A stretch of DNA of 64,000 bases, from assembly GCF_030580955.1 (NCBI RefSeq), contig NZ_JAUQON010000007.1:269880-333879 (forward strand). Direction: 5' to 3'. Below the pieces are notes generated by a model. The model was not told the origin of the DNA, made no database searches, and saw only the letters and a program-made list of their open reading frames with translations. The DNA comes from Hymenobacter convexus (GTDB lineage Bacteria; Bacteroidota; Bacteroidia; Cytophagales; Hymenobacteraceae). This document shows positions 8,164-15,501 of the stretch, in pieces. The position numbers were made by a program, and so were the translations under genes. Position 1 is the stretch's first letter; each line of letters starts with the position of its first letter.

Positions 8164-8177
8164 CAAAGGTACTTTTG
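8164..8177. promoter_or_regulatory. Interlocked divergent -7 elements sharing a TA step
   Basis: CAAAGGTACTTTTG contains TACTTTTG on the plus strand (8170-8177) and TACCTTTG on the minus strand (8171 back to 8164). Both match TAnnTTTG exactly and share the central TA. They would drive the sugar transferase (start 8182) and ispE (start 8133). RNA polymerase could occupy only one direction at a time. Confidence 0.72.
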
Positions 8178-8181
8178 TGCC

Positions 8182-8823
8182 GTGTCTGCACCAGCTTCCT
8201 TCTACGTTCGCCACGGCAAGCGCTGGCTTGATGTGGCCGTCAGCCTGCCGCTGTTGCTGCTCACGCTGCCGCTGCTGGCGGGCGCGGCGGCGCTGGCAGC
8301 AGCCCAGAACCGCGGGCGCTGGCTGTTTCGGCAGCAGCGGCCGGGCTGGCACGGGCGGCTGTTCACGCTCTACAAGCTGCAAACCATGACCGATGCGCAA
8401 GACGCGGCCGGCCAGCTCCTGCCCGATGCCGCGCGCCTGCCCCCGCTGGGCCGCTGGCTGCGCGCCACCTCGCTCGACGAGCTGCCCCAGCTCTGGAACA
8501 TCCTGCGCGGCGACCTTAGCCTGGTGGGGCCGCGCCCGCTGCTGCCCGTGTACCTGCCGCTGTACTCCCCCACCCAGGCGCGGCGGCACGAGGTGCGGCC
8601 CGGCCTCACGGGCTGGGCGCAGGTGAACGGCCGCAACGCCATTGGCTGGGAAGAAAAATTTGCCTTCGACGTGTGGTACGTCGACCACCTGAGCTGGCGG
8701 CTGGATATGACCATTTTGTGGCGCACCGCCGGCCGCGTGCTGCGCGGCAGCGGCGTGGCCGCGCCCGGCCAGGCCACCACCACGGCCTTCCGAGGCACGC
8801 CGCCGCCCCCCGTTTCCCCGTAG
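8182..8823 (+). CDS. PglC/WcaJ-type polyprenyl-phosphate sugar-1-phosphate transferase
   Basis: A 213-residue bacterial sugar transferase that moves a sugar-1-phosphate from a UDP-sugar to undecaprenyl phosphate, the first membrane step of glycan assembly. One re-entrant hydrophobic helix lies near residues 16-38, followed by KLQTMT, the catalytic dyad in TSLDELPQLWNIL, LSLVGPRPLLPVYLP and RPGLTGWAQVNGRN. The small size without extra membrane helices resembles PglC. The GTG at 8182 is chosen: the plus-strand promoter TACTTTTG ends at 8177, only four bases before it, so any upstream start would lie outside the transcript. An acetyltransferase and a DegT aminotransferase follow on the same strand, giving a PglC-PglD-PglE order. 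Confidence 0.9.
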   Translation: MSAPASFYVRHGKRWLDVAVSLPLLLLTLPLLAGAAALAAAQNRGRWLFRQQRPGWHGRLFTLYKLQTMTDAQDAAGQLLPDAARLPPLGRWLRATSLDELPQLWNILRGDLSLVGPRPLLPVYLPLYSPTQARRHEVRPGLTGWAQVNGRNAIGWEEKFAFDVWYVDHLSWRLDMTILWRTAGRVLRGSGVAAPGQATTTAFRGTPPPPVSP

Positions 8824-8832
8824 ATTGCAGGC

Positions 8833-9510
8833 ATGACCACCTTGTTTTTTTCCGATTACGAAGCCGGCGAAACCGGCGCACCACTCGTTATTTTTGGGGC
8901 CGGCGGGCTGGGCCGCGAGGTGCTGCTGCTGCTGCGGCAGCTCAACGCCCGGCACCCTACCTGGGAGGTGCGTGGCTTCTACGACGACCAGCCGCCCGCC
9001 ACGCCCACCGTGGCCGGCCTCCCCTACCTCGGCACCGCCGCCGACCTCAACGCCACTGCCGAGCCGCTGGCCGTGGCCGTGGCCGTGGGCAACTCCGCGG
9101 GCCGCGCCGCTGTGGTCGGCCGGCTCACTTCCAGCAAACTCACCTTTCCGGCGCTGGTCCATCCGCAGTCAGAACCGGACGCCGACCAGCGCGTCACACT
9201 GGGCGAGGGCTGCATCATCCAGCAGGGCTGCCTGCTCACCTGCGATATTTCACTGGGCCGTTTCGTGCTGCTCAACCTGGGCTGCACCGTGGGCCACGAT
9301 GCCGTGCTCGAAGATTTCTGCTCCCTGATGCCGCACGCCAACGTGAGCGGCGCGGTCCGGCTGGGCATCGGCTGCTACCTGGGCACCAACGCCACCGTGA
9401 TACAAGGGGTGGCCGTGGGCGAGGGCAGCACGGTGGGTGCGGGGGCCGTGGTGGTGCGCGACCTGCAGGCCGGCGTGACGGCCGTGGGCGTACCGGCGAG
9501 GGCGCTTTGA
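8833..9510 (+). CDS. NeuD/PglD-type sugar O/N-acetyltransferase
   Basis: A 225-residue acyltransferase. A small Rossmann-like N-terminal domain begins LVIFGAGGLGREVLLLL (about 17-33) and binds the UDP-sugar. A left-handed beta-helix of hexapeptide repeats fills the C-terminal half, with GHDAVLEDFCSLMPHANVSG containing the likely catalytic His and VGAGAVVVRDL near the end. This architecture is shared by PglD, which acetylates UDP-4-amino sugars, and NeuD. The gene starts ten bases after the sugar transferase stop, so the two form an operon. With the downstream aminotransferase it suggests synthesis of a 4-acetamido sugar. The 4,6-dehydratase of that pathway is not in the window. Confidence 0.9.
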   Translation: MTTLFFSDYEAGETGAPLVIFGAGGLGREVLLLLRQLNARHPTWEVRGFYDDQPPATPTVAGLPYLGTAADLNATAEPLAVAVAVGNSAGRAAVVGRLTSSKLTFPALVHPQSEPDADQRVTLGEGCIIQQGCLLTCDISLGRFVLLNLGCTVGHDAVLEDFCSLMPHANVSGAVRLGIGCYLGTNATVIQGVAVGEGSTVGAGAVVVRDLQAGVTAVGVPARAL

Positions 9511-9530
9511 TAGTGAACTGTAACCAATCA

Positions 9531-9624
9531 GAACGTCATGTCGAGCTTGCCGAGACATCTCGCGTGCCAAAGTAATTAGTTACTACCCCACGCGAGATAT
9601 CTCGGCAAGCTCGACATGACGTTC
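9531..9624. repeat. Large inverted-repeat element, TCGAGCTTGCCGAGAC subfamily
   Basis: Arms 9531-9566 and 9589-9624 are 36 bases with one mismatch. They begin GAACGTCATGTCGAGCTTGC, and the loop contains AGTAATTAGTTACT. The loop matches the copy at 6245 although the arms differ. It interrupts the PglD-PglE-like gene pair. Confidence 0.92.
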
Positions 9625-9652
9625 TTTATAATTCTTCATTAAGCGAAGCACC

Positions 9653-10819
9653 ATGCGTAGCCAGGATTACGACCGTCTCTACCTTTCGCCGCCCCACCTC
9701 GGCCGGCACGAGCTCAACTATGTGAGCAAGGCCATTGAGGACAACTGGGTAGCACCCGCCGGGCCCAACCTGGCCGGGTTCGAGGCGGATATCTGTGCGG
9801 CGGTGGGCGTGCCGTATTGCGTGGCGCTGAGCTCGGGCACCGCCGCCATTCATCTGGGATTGATTTTGCTGGGCGTGGGGCCGGGTGATGAGGTGCTGTG
9901 CCCTTCGTTCACCTTCGTGGCCACGGCCAACCCCATTGTGTACCTCGGCGCCACGCCGGTGTTCGTCGACAGCGAGCCCGCTACCTGGAACCTCTGCCCC
10001 GAGCGCCTGCGCGAAGCCATTCTGGACCGTATGGCGAAAGGCAAAAAGCCTAAAGCCCTCATCTTGGTGCACCTCTACGGCATGCCGGCCAAGCTGCCCG
10101 AAATCCTGGCCCTGGCGCAGGAATTCGAAATTCCCATTCTGGAAGACGCCGCCGAGGCCCTGGGCTCGGAGTGGCAGCAGCAGCCGCTGGGCGGCTTCGG
10201 GCGGGTGGGGGTGTTTTCGTTTAATGGCAACAAGATTCTGACCACCAGCGGCGGCGGCGCCCTCGTCACTTACGACCGGGCCCTGGCCGAGCGCGCCCGC
10301 TTCCTGGCCACCCAGGCCAAGGACGACGCGCCCCACTACCAGCACTCGCAGCTGGGCTACAATTACCGCCTGAGCAACGTGCTGGCCGGCATCGGCCGCG
10401 GCCAGATGGAGCTGCTGCACGACCGGGTGAAGCGCCGCCGCGAAATCTTCGCCTGGTACCGCGAGCACCTCGCCAACCTGCCTGGCCTCACCGTGGCCCT
10501 GGCGCCCGAGCCGGCCGGCAGCCGCTCCAACCGCTGGCTCACCACTATCCTCCTCAACCCCGCCGACCCGGACGCAGAAACAGTTTCCAACCTCACCCCC
10601 GAAACCCTGCGCCGGCACCTCGAAACCCGCAACATCGAAAGCCGGCCCCTCTGGAAACCCCTGCACCTGCAGCCCCTCTTCGCCGACGCGCCCGTGTACG
10701 GCGGCGCCGTGTGCGCCGACCTTTTCGCCCGGGGCCTGTGCCTGCCCAGCGGCACGGCCATGGGCGACGCGGAATTACGCCGCGTGAAAGAAGCGCTGAC
10801 GGAAGCATTATCGGCGTGA
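9653..10819 (+). CDS. DegT/DnrJ/EryC1/StrS aminotransferase (PglE-like)
   Basis: A 388-residue PLP-dependent enzyme of the sugar aminotransferase family, which aminates 4-keto or 3-keto nucleotide sugars. Visible motifs are SSGTAAIHLGL (60-70, cofactor phosphate), CPSFTFVATANPI, LEDAAEALGS (163-172, Asp contacting the PLP ring) and FSFNGNKILTTSGGGAL, where Lys194 forms the Schiff base. The N-terminal YLSPPHLGRHELNYV resembles PglE-type and perosamine synthase enzymes. It follows the sugar transferase and acetyltransferase, and together they match the PglC/D/E set for a bacillosamine-like or related 4-acetamido sugar; the exact sugar is inference. A 94-bp inverted repeat separates it from the acetyltransferase gene. 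Confidence 0.92.
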   Translation: MRSQDYDRLYLSPPHLGRHELNYVSKAIEDNWVAPAGPNLAGFEADICAAVGVPYCVALSSGTAAIHLGLILLGVGPGDEVLCPSFTFVATANPIVYLGATPVFVDSEPATWNLCPERLREAILDRMAKGKKPKALILVHLYGMPAKLPEILALAQEFEIPILEDAAEALGSEWQQQPLGGFGRVGVFSFNGNKILTTSGGGALVTYDRALAERARFLATQAKDDAPHYQHSQLGYNYRLSNVLAGIGRGQMELLHDRVKRRREIFAWYREHLANLPGLTVALAPEPAGSRSNRWLTTILLNPADPDAETVSNLTPETLRRHLETRNIESRPLWKPLHLQPLFADAPVYGGAVCADLFARGLCLPSGTAMGDAELRRVKEALTEALSA

Positions 10820-10935
10820 GCCTGTCTGGGGCAATTTTTCCAAGCAATTGGCCCGATTCGTGCCTTGCGGCTGTCACCCGAATCCATCGTTCGGACGCAT
10901 TTTGCCGTTAAAGGCGCATCCATCCATTTTATATC

Positions 10936-11523
10936 ATGAAAACTTCGCCCGTTTTTGCGCTGCTCCTGGCGTTGCCCCTGGCCGCCGCCGCGCAAACCAC
11001 CCCCACCACGAGCCCCACCAAAACCACGACCACGACGCCCGCCCCGGCCGGCACCCAGCAGCAAACCGAGGTAGTCGAAGAGCTCGACCCGGCCACCGGC
11101 AAGGTTATCCGGCGCACCACCCGCACCGTCAACGTGCCCGTGGGCACCACCCCATCGACCACCACCACGACCCGACCCAGCACCACGACGACCACCGCGA
11201 GCGACTTGCCCGCCTCGCCGGCTTCCGATGCGCAGGTCACCGCTTTTCTGAAGAAGAAAACCACCGTTTCCACCCTCACTACCAGCGGCCTGCTCGATGC
11301 CTACAGCCGCCTTCTGGACCGCGTGCACAGCGACCGTTCGGGCTGGAAGCCGGCCGACTGGGCCCTGGCCGCCAACGTTATGAGTGCCCTCAACGGCCGC
11401 TACGAGCAGCTCCGCAGCAGCTTCTCCTTCGATGACAAGGTGAACATCCGGGCCCAGCAGGCCGAGTTTCAGACCCTGCGCACCGCCCGCCAGCTTTCCG
11501 ACCAGGTTTCGGACAAGCTGTAA
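10936..11523 (+). CDS. Secreted Thr/Pro-rich protein of unknown function
   Basis: 195 residues. A signal peptide (residues 1-20, hydrophobic FALLLALPLAAAA then Gln) is followed by about 75 residues rich in Thr, Pro and Ser, interrupted by a short acidic segment EVVEELDPATGKVIRR. The C-terminal part (about 95-195) is predicted helical, with charged segments such as LKKKTTVSTL and NVMSALNGRYEQLRSS. I do not recognise a family. The Thr-rich part could be a flexible, perhaps glycosylated linker carrying the helical domain in the periplasm or at the surface. A strong bidirectional terminator follows. It lies beside the sugar-nucleotide genes but has no visible functional link to them. Confidence 0.8.
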   Translation: MKTSPVFALLLALPLAAAAQTTPTTSPTKTTTTTPAPAGTQQQTEVVEELDPATGKVIRRTTRTVNVPVGTTPSTTTTTRPSTTTTTASDLPASPASDAQVTAFLKKKTTVSTLTTSGLLDAYSRLLDRVHSDRSGWKPADWALAANVMSALNGRYEQLRSSFSFDDKVNIRAQQAEFQTLRTARQLSDQVSDKL

Positions 11524-11538
11524 GCCCACATCCATAAC

Positions 11539-11574
11539 AAAAAGCCCCGGCAGCTAATCTGTCGGGGCTTTTTT
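11539..11574. terminator. Bidirectional rho-independent terminator
   Basis: AAAAGCCCCG and CGGGGCTTTTTT arms enclose a short loop with further pairing (GCAG/CTGT). It lies between the convergent Thr-rich protein and desaturase genes and can terminate both. Confidence 0.88.
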
Positions 11575-11578
11575 GGGT

Positions 11579-12328
11579 TTAATGATGGTGATGTTCCTCC
11601 TCGGGCGGCGGGGGCAGTTCGGCGGCGGCGCGGTAGAGCAGGGCCGTGGGCACGCGTGGGTAGTGGTGGTGCAGGTGATGGAAGGCGAACGAGGCCGTGA
11701 TGGGCGTCCAGGCCTGGGCCAGGGCGGCGGCCGTGCGCGCCGCCGGGTTGCGCGACGACACGTGGTGCGGCACGTACGACGCCCAGATGGGCATCGTCGC
11801 GCTCATCACAAACGCCACGCCCCAGTACACCAGCCCCACCAACGAACCCGTGGCCCAGTACAAGGCCACGAAAGCCACCAGCAAGCCCAGCGTCAGCCCG
11901 GTTTCGATAAGCTGAATGCGGCGCGTATTGGGCGCGATGCGCAGCGACTCGCGCCGCAGCATGAGCGTGTGCCGGGGCCCTTGCCACAGCACCCGCGAGA
12001 AACTCCAGGTAGCGGGTGCGCCCTCTGGGTCGGCCTCGGTGAGGCAGCGGCCGTGGTGGCGCAGGTGCGTCACCTGCAGGCCGTGGCCGCTTTTCAGAAT
12101 GAGCAGGCCGGCCAGGGTGAGCACCCACTCGTTGGTGGGCTTGGCCAAGCCCAGGGAGTTGTGCATAGCGTCATGCATCATCACGAAAGCCGCCAGGCAC
12201 ACCACCGCGGCCAGCGGCACCGCTAGCCACCACCAGCCGGCTAGTGCCAGGCTCACATACAGCGCCAACAGCACCCAGGGCCGGGCCAGCTCAACGCGCC
12301 GCTGGGCGGGAGTGAGTTCGAGTTTCAT
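11579..12328 (-). CDS. Fatty-acid-desaturase-fold membrane di-iron enzyme
   Basis: 249 residues. About four hydrophobic segments and three histidine boxes, HDAMH (52-56), HLRHH (88-92) and HHLHHH (227-232), plus an extra His pair near 198, define the membrane-bound di-iron desaturase/hydroxylase superfamily. Members desaturate acyl lipids or hydroxylate carotenoids. The substrate cannot be set from sequence; a carotenoid or lipid role would fit a pigmented Cytophagales. The C-terminus ends in Pro, Glu and four His. The ATG at 12328 is chosen because the frame above it (to 12364) heads into an inverted repeat. The stop is next to a bidirectional terminator. DUF4166 and SRPBCC-DoxX genes lie upstream on the same strand. 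Confidence 0.88.
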   Translation of the reverse strand: MKLELTPAQRRVELARPWVLLALYVSLALAGWWWLAVPLAAVVCLAAFVMMHDAMHNSLGLAKPTNEWVLTLAGLLILKSGHGLQVTHLRHHGRCLTEADPEGAPATWSFSRVLWQGPRHTLMLRRESLRIAPNTRRIQLIETGLTLGLLVAFVALYWATGSLVGLVYWGVAFVMSATMPIWASYVPHHVSSRNPAARTAAALAQAWTPITASFAFHHLHHHYPRVPTALLYRAAAELPPPPEEEHHHH

Positions 12329-12364
12329 GGGCAATAAAAAAACAGGTGAACGAAATAAACTCAT

Positions 12365-12468
12365 CTGTCATCCTGAGCGCAGCGAAGGACCTTATCACGG
12401 CTGCATTACCTAATTTGCTGCAAACTATTCGAGTGTGATGAGGTCCTTCGCTGCGCTCAGGATGACAG
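12365..12468. repeat. Large inverted-repeat element, GTCATCCTGAGCGCAG subfamily
   Basis: Arms 12365-12398 and 12435-12468 begin CTGTCATCCTGAGCGCAGCG and pair over 34 bases with about one mismatch. The 36-base loop differs from the AGTAATT loops. It lies between the desaturase and DUF4166 genes. Confidence 0.9.
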
Positions 12469-12483
12469 GCATGGCGCCCGCCC

Positions 12484-13164
12484 TCACTCCCGCGCCTCGT
12501 ACCGCTGCGGCAGCGCATACGCCGGAATCTGAGCCGGCGCCACCACGCGCCAAGAGGATTGAAACGAGCCATAATACCCAAACAGCTTGCCGATAACCGG
12601 GTTGCGCACCACCACTTCGATGCGGTAGCAGTCGGCCGCGTCGTCGTACCACTCCTCCACATCGGCCAGCGCAGCCAACAGGCCCGGCAGCCGAAACGCC
12701 AGCCGCCCCGCCCGGAAGCGCTGAGCCCCGGAGCGCAGCCGCAGGCCGCCCCGCGCCGTCACGGCCATGTCAATGTCCACAGCCACGTGCTGGTGCGTGC
12801 CCAGGTAATCGACGATGGCGTGGCGGGCGGCGCTGCGTATCATCGTCGCATCGAAGCAGCGGGTGTGCTTCGGGAAGTGAAAGCGCCGAATCCAAGTCAC
12901 GGTTTCGCGGCCCAGTGGGTCGACGTAGGCGTAGTTCTCGATGCGAAACGGCACGTTGGAGCCCGTTTCGGGGAAGGTGATTTGGTGCGAAAGCCCAGCC
13001 CGCAAAAACGGCTGCGTGAAGAAGGGCCCGTGCCACACCCGCTCCATCACGCCCTCGCCCACAAAGGCCCGGTTATCGGCGCTGCTGAACCCCAGCCGCT
13101 CCTGAATGCGCGGGTGCAGCTTGTCGAAATCGGCGCCCAGCTGCTGCTGATAAATGGAAGGCAT
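12484..13164 (-). CDS. DUF4166 domain-containing protein
   Basis: 226 residues matching the general pattern of the DUF4166 family. It opens SIYQQQLGADFDKLHPRIQE and carries a G-rich GEGVMERVWHG turn, a conserved WIRRFHFP segment and a C-terminal VRNPVIGKLFGYYGSF motif that I associate with the family. No signal peptide or membrane segment is visible and no catalytic residues are known. In other genomes this domain often occurs next to, or fused with, NAD-dependent epimerases or DoxX-like membrane domains. Here the next upstream gene is an SRPBCC-DoxX protein only 16 bases away, so the two are clearly co-transcribed. Function is unknown. Confidence 0.8.
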   Translation of the reverse strand: MPSIYQQQLGADFDKLHPRIQERLGFSSADNRAFVGEGVMERVWHGPFFTQPFLRAGLSHQITFPETGSNVPFRIENYAYVDPLGRETVTWIRRFHFPKHTRCFDATMIRSAARHAIVDYLGTHQHVAVDIDMAVTARGGLRLRSGAQRFRAGRLAFRLPGLLAALADVEEWYDDAADCYRIEVVVRNPVIGKLFGYYGSFQSSWRVVAPAQIPAYALPQRYEARE

Positions 13165-13180
13165 GGCGTTCGGGTAGAAG

Positions 13181-14146
13181 TTAGGCGACGGCCGCAGGTG
13201 CTTCCTGCGGTACTTTATCGGTCGTGCGTAAGCCTTCGGGCGGCTGGCGCAGGCAGCGCGCGGCGCTGGGCACCAGCTCCGTGGGAATGGCGAGGGCCAC
13301 CGCCGCCAGCGCCATCAGGGCCAGGTTCAGGGTGAGTGGGTTGAAGGGCGCCACGAACACCGCTGGCTGGCTGAACAGCGCGCCCGCGCCCAGCACCAGC
13401 AGGCCCAGCATATTCAGCCAGTACACCGGCCGCAGCTTATTCATCGGCAGCACCCAGAACAGCAGCCCGAATAGGATTTCGCCCACGCCCACGGCAGCCG
13501 CCACCCCGTGCGCCGCACCCGCCGAGAAGCCCGCCCCCTGCAAAATGCTCAACTCGCCGGTATTGGGGTACAGCAGCTTTGGCACCACGCCCTGATAAAT
13601 CCACACAAAGCCCAGCGTGAAGCGCACCAGCGCCATTATCAACCCCAATGCCCGCGACACCGCCGGCCGCTGTCCCTGCTCCAGCCACAGCCGTAGGCTA
13701 TCGAAACCCCAGGCCGTGGCCCAACCAATGAGCGGCCGAAACGCCAGCCGGTCGAGCCACGCGCCGGCCGTGCCGAAGCGCGTCTGGTAGTCGTAGCGTG
13801 TAAAAAACCGCAGGCCGTCGTCCGTCGACACGTATTTCCAGAAGCCCGCACCCTCCCGAATTAGCGACACCTTTTCATCGGACCAGAACTTGAGCACCGA
13901 CGTGCGCTCCCCGTTCTTCTCCCGCGTGCCCAGGCTCTCGCCGCAGCCCGCCACGCCCAGCCCAAACCCGATGCGCGTGGCATACAGAAACTGCTGCGGC
14001 TCGGCTTCCGAAGCCCGCGGCAAGTACTCAATCTCGGTGAAGCGCAGGTCCCATTGCTGGTGCAATTCGGGCTGCTGGGTGTGGGCCCACAGCTGCTCCA
14101 TGGGGCAGCAGATGCGGGTTTCTACGTAAATCGAAGGCCTCTTCAT
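13181..14146 (-). CDS. SRPBCC-domain plus DoxX-like membrane protein
   Basis: 321 residues with two parts. The N-terminal ~150 residues look like an SRPBCC (START/Bet v1) fold: YVETRICCPMEQLWAHTQQP opens it and QQWDLRFTEIEYL follows. The C-terminal half (about 175-300) has four hydrophobic helices with VRFTLGFVWIYQGVVPKLL, AAAVGVGEILFGLLFW and YWLNMLGLLVLGAGAL, resembling DoxX-like integral membrane proteins. The SRPBCC part would bind a hydrophobic ligand at the membrane; that is inference. The start is the ATG at 14146, just before the conserved KRPSIYVETRI. The DUF4166 gene is immediately downstream, suggesting the two proteins work together. Confidence 0.8.
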   Translation of the reverse strand: MKRPSIYVETRICCPMEQLWAHTQQPELHQQWDLRFTEIEYLPRASEAEPQQFLYATRIGFGLGVAGCGESLGTREKNGERTSVLKFWSDEKVSLIREGAGFWKYVSTDDGLRFFTRYDYQTRFGTAGAWLDRLAFRPLIGWATAWGFDSLRLWLEQGQRPAVSRALGLIMALVRFTLGFVWIYQGVVPKLLYPNTGELSILQGAGFSAGAAHGVAAAVGVGEILFGLLFWVLPMNKLRPVYWLNMLGLLVLGAGALFSQPAVFVAPFNPLTLNLALMALAAVALAIPTELVPSAARCLRQPPEGLRTTDKVPQEAPAAVA

Positions 14147-14210
14147 TGGTCTTATGAAGGTAGGCAGCAAACGCCGGATTCAGGAGTTGAATAGGTGGTG
14201 TCATTAGCAC

Positions 14211-14315
14211 GTCATGTCGAGCGCAGCCGAGACATCTCGCGTGCCGAAGTAATTAAAATCGTTGACCGATTGAGTTACTACCACACGCGAGATGTCTCGG
14301 CAAGCTCGACATGAC
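14211..14315. repeat. Inverted-repeat element with mismatched hybrid arms
   Basis: The left arm (14211-14243) reads GTCATGTCGAGCGCAGCCGA onward. The right arm (14284-14315) is the complement of the other variant, GTCGAGCTTGCCGAGAC. The arms therefore pair well at both ends but mismatch where GCGCAGCC meets CTTGCC. The loop carries AGTAATTAAAA and GAGTTACT. It looks like a recombinant of two subfamilies. Confidence 0.88.
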
Positions 14316-14330
14316 GGCTCAATAGCTCCT

Positions 14331-15461
14331 CTATTCCAGCGCATATGCCAAATCGGCCAAAAGCTCCTCCACCGGCTCGATGCCGATGCTCAGCCGCACC
14401 AGCCCCACGGTGATGCCCAATTCAGCCCGCTGCGCATCCGTGAGCGCCCGGTGCGAAGTATAGAGCGGGTGCGAGCACGACGAATCAACCCCCGCCAGCG
14501 AGGGCGCAAACGGAAACCGCTGGCTGCGCTGCATAAACCGGTTCACCACCGCCGCGTCATCGGCCAGCCGCATCGACATCATGCCGCTGAACAGCCCGTG
14601 GCCCTGCACCGTGGCCAGCGCGTGCTGTGGGTGCGTGGGCAGGCCCGGGTAGTACACCGCTTCCACGGCCGGGTGCACCTCCAGAAACTCGGCAATCTGC
14701 TGGGCATTGTGGCTGTGCGCGGCCACCCGCAGGCGCAGGGTTTTCAGGCCGCGCACGCTCAGCCAGCTTTCCATGGGGCTGAGGGTGAGGCCGAAAACGG
14801 TGCCTATCTGGCGCAGGCGAGCCGCGTCTTCGGGCGTACCGGCCACCACGGCCCCGGCCGTCACATCGGAGTGGCCAGCCAGGTATTTAGTCACGCTATG
14901 CAGCACCAGGTCGGCCCCTAAAGCCAGCGGCTTGGTGAGCACCGGCGTGGCGAAGGTGTTGTCTATCACCAGCTTCAGGCCGTGGCGGTGGCACTCGGCG
15001 GCGGCGGCGCGCAGGTCCACCACGCGCAGCAGCGGGTTGCTCATCGTTTCACAGAGCAGCAGCCGGGTGGTGCTTTGCACGTACGCCTTCAGGTCATAAA
15101 GCTCTTCGAACGGCACGTAGCTCACCGCAATGCCCAGCCGCGACAGTTCTAGGTTCAGCAGCGCCGCCGAGCCGCCGTAGATATCGGCCGCACACAGCAC
15201 GTGGTCGCCGGCCTGGCAGTAGGTCAGCAGGGCCGCAAAAATGGCGGCCATGCCCGAGCCCGTGGCCACGGCGCCCGCGCCGCCTTCCCAGTGGTTCACG
15301 GCCTCGGCCAGCTCGTCGGAGTTGGGGTTGCCGTTGCGCGAGTACAGGTAGCGGCTGCCCGGCTCGTCGAAGTACTGCTGCACGGCGTCCAGGTCTTCAA
15401 ATTTGAAGACCGACGTTTGGTAGATAGGCGTGATTTTGGGCTGAATGCGGGGAAGGCTCAT
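14331..15461 (-). CDS. Cystathionine gamma-synthase / trans-sulfuration PLP enzyme
   Basis: 376 residues of the Cys/Met-metabolism PLP family, which acts on O-activated homoserine, cystathionine or methionine. The opening TPIYQTSVFKFEDLD and SRYLYSRNGNPNSDELA are typical. ATGSGMAAIFAALL binds PLP phosphate, Asp167 in VIDNTFATP contacts the ring nitrogen, and Lys192 in HSVTKYLAGHSDV is the Schiff-base lysine. SLAGVDSSCSHPLYTSH near the C-terminus is conserved. Gamma-synthase, gamma-lyase and beta-lyase cannot be separated with confidence. The ATG at 15461 (SLPRIQPKITPIYQ) is the natural start; the frame extends to 15554 without homology. An AI-2E family gene lies just upstream on the same strand. 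Confidence 0.9.
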   Translation of the reverse strand: MSLPRIQPKITPIYQTSVFKFEDLDAVQQYFDEPGSRYLYSRNGNPNSDELAEAVNHWEGGAGAVATGSGMAAIFAALLTYCQAGDHVLCAADIYGGSAALLNLELSRLGIAVSYVPFEELYDLKAYVQSTTRLLLCETMSNPLLRVVDLRAAAAECHRHGLKLVIDNTFATPVLTKPLALGADLVLHSVTKYLAGHSDVTAGAVVAGTPEDAARLRQIGTVFGLTLSPMESWLSVRGLKTLRLRVAAHSHNAQQIAEFLEVHPAVEAVYYPGLPTHPQHALATVQGHGLFSGMMSMRLADDAAVVNRFMQRSQRFPFAPSLAGVDSSCSHPLYTSHRALTDAQRAELGITVGLVRLSIGIEPVEELLADLAYALE

Positions 15462-15501
15462 GAAGGCGGCAAAGCAGGGATGGGAAGCACAAAGGTCGCA
15501 C

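Noticed and set aside
8134..9162. Upstream extension of the ispE reading frame (about 340 more residues)
   Set aside because: It is antisense to the PglC- and PglD-like genes, has no recognisable homology and is a product of high GC content. The IspE N-terminus begins at 8133.
10363..11535. 390-residue minus-strand reading frame
   Set aside because: It runs antisense to the aminotransferase and the Thr-rich protein, crosses their spacer, and has low-complexity composition typical of shadow frames.
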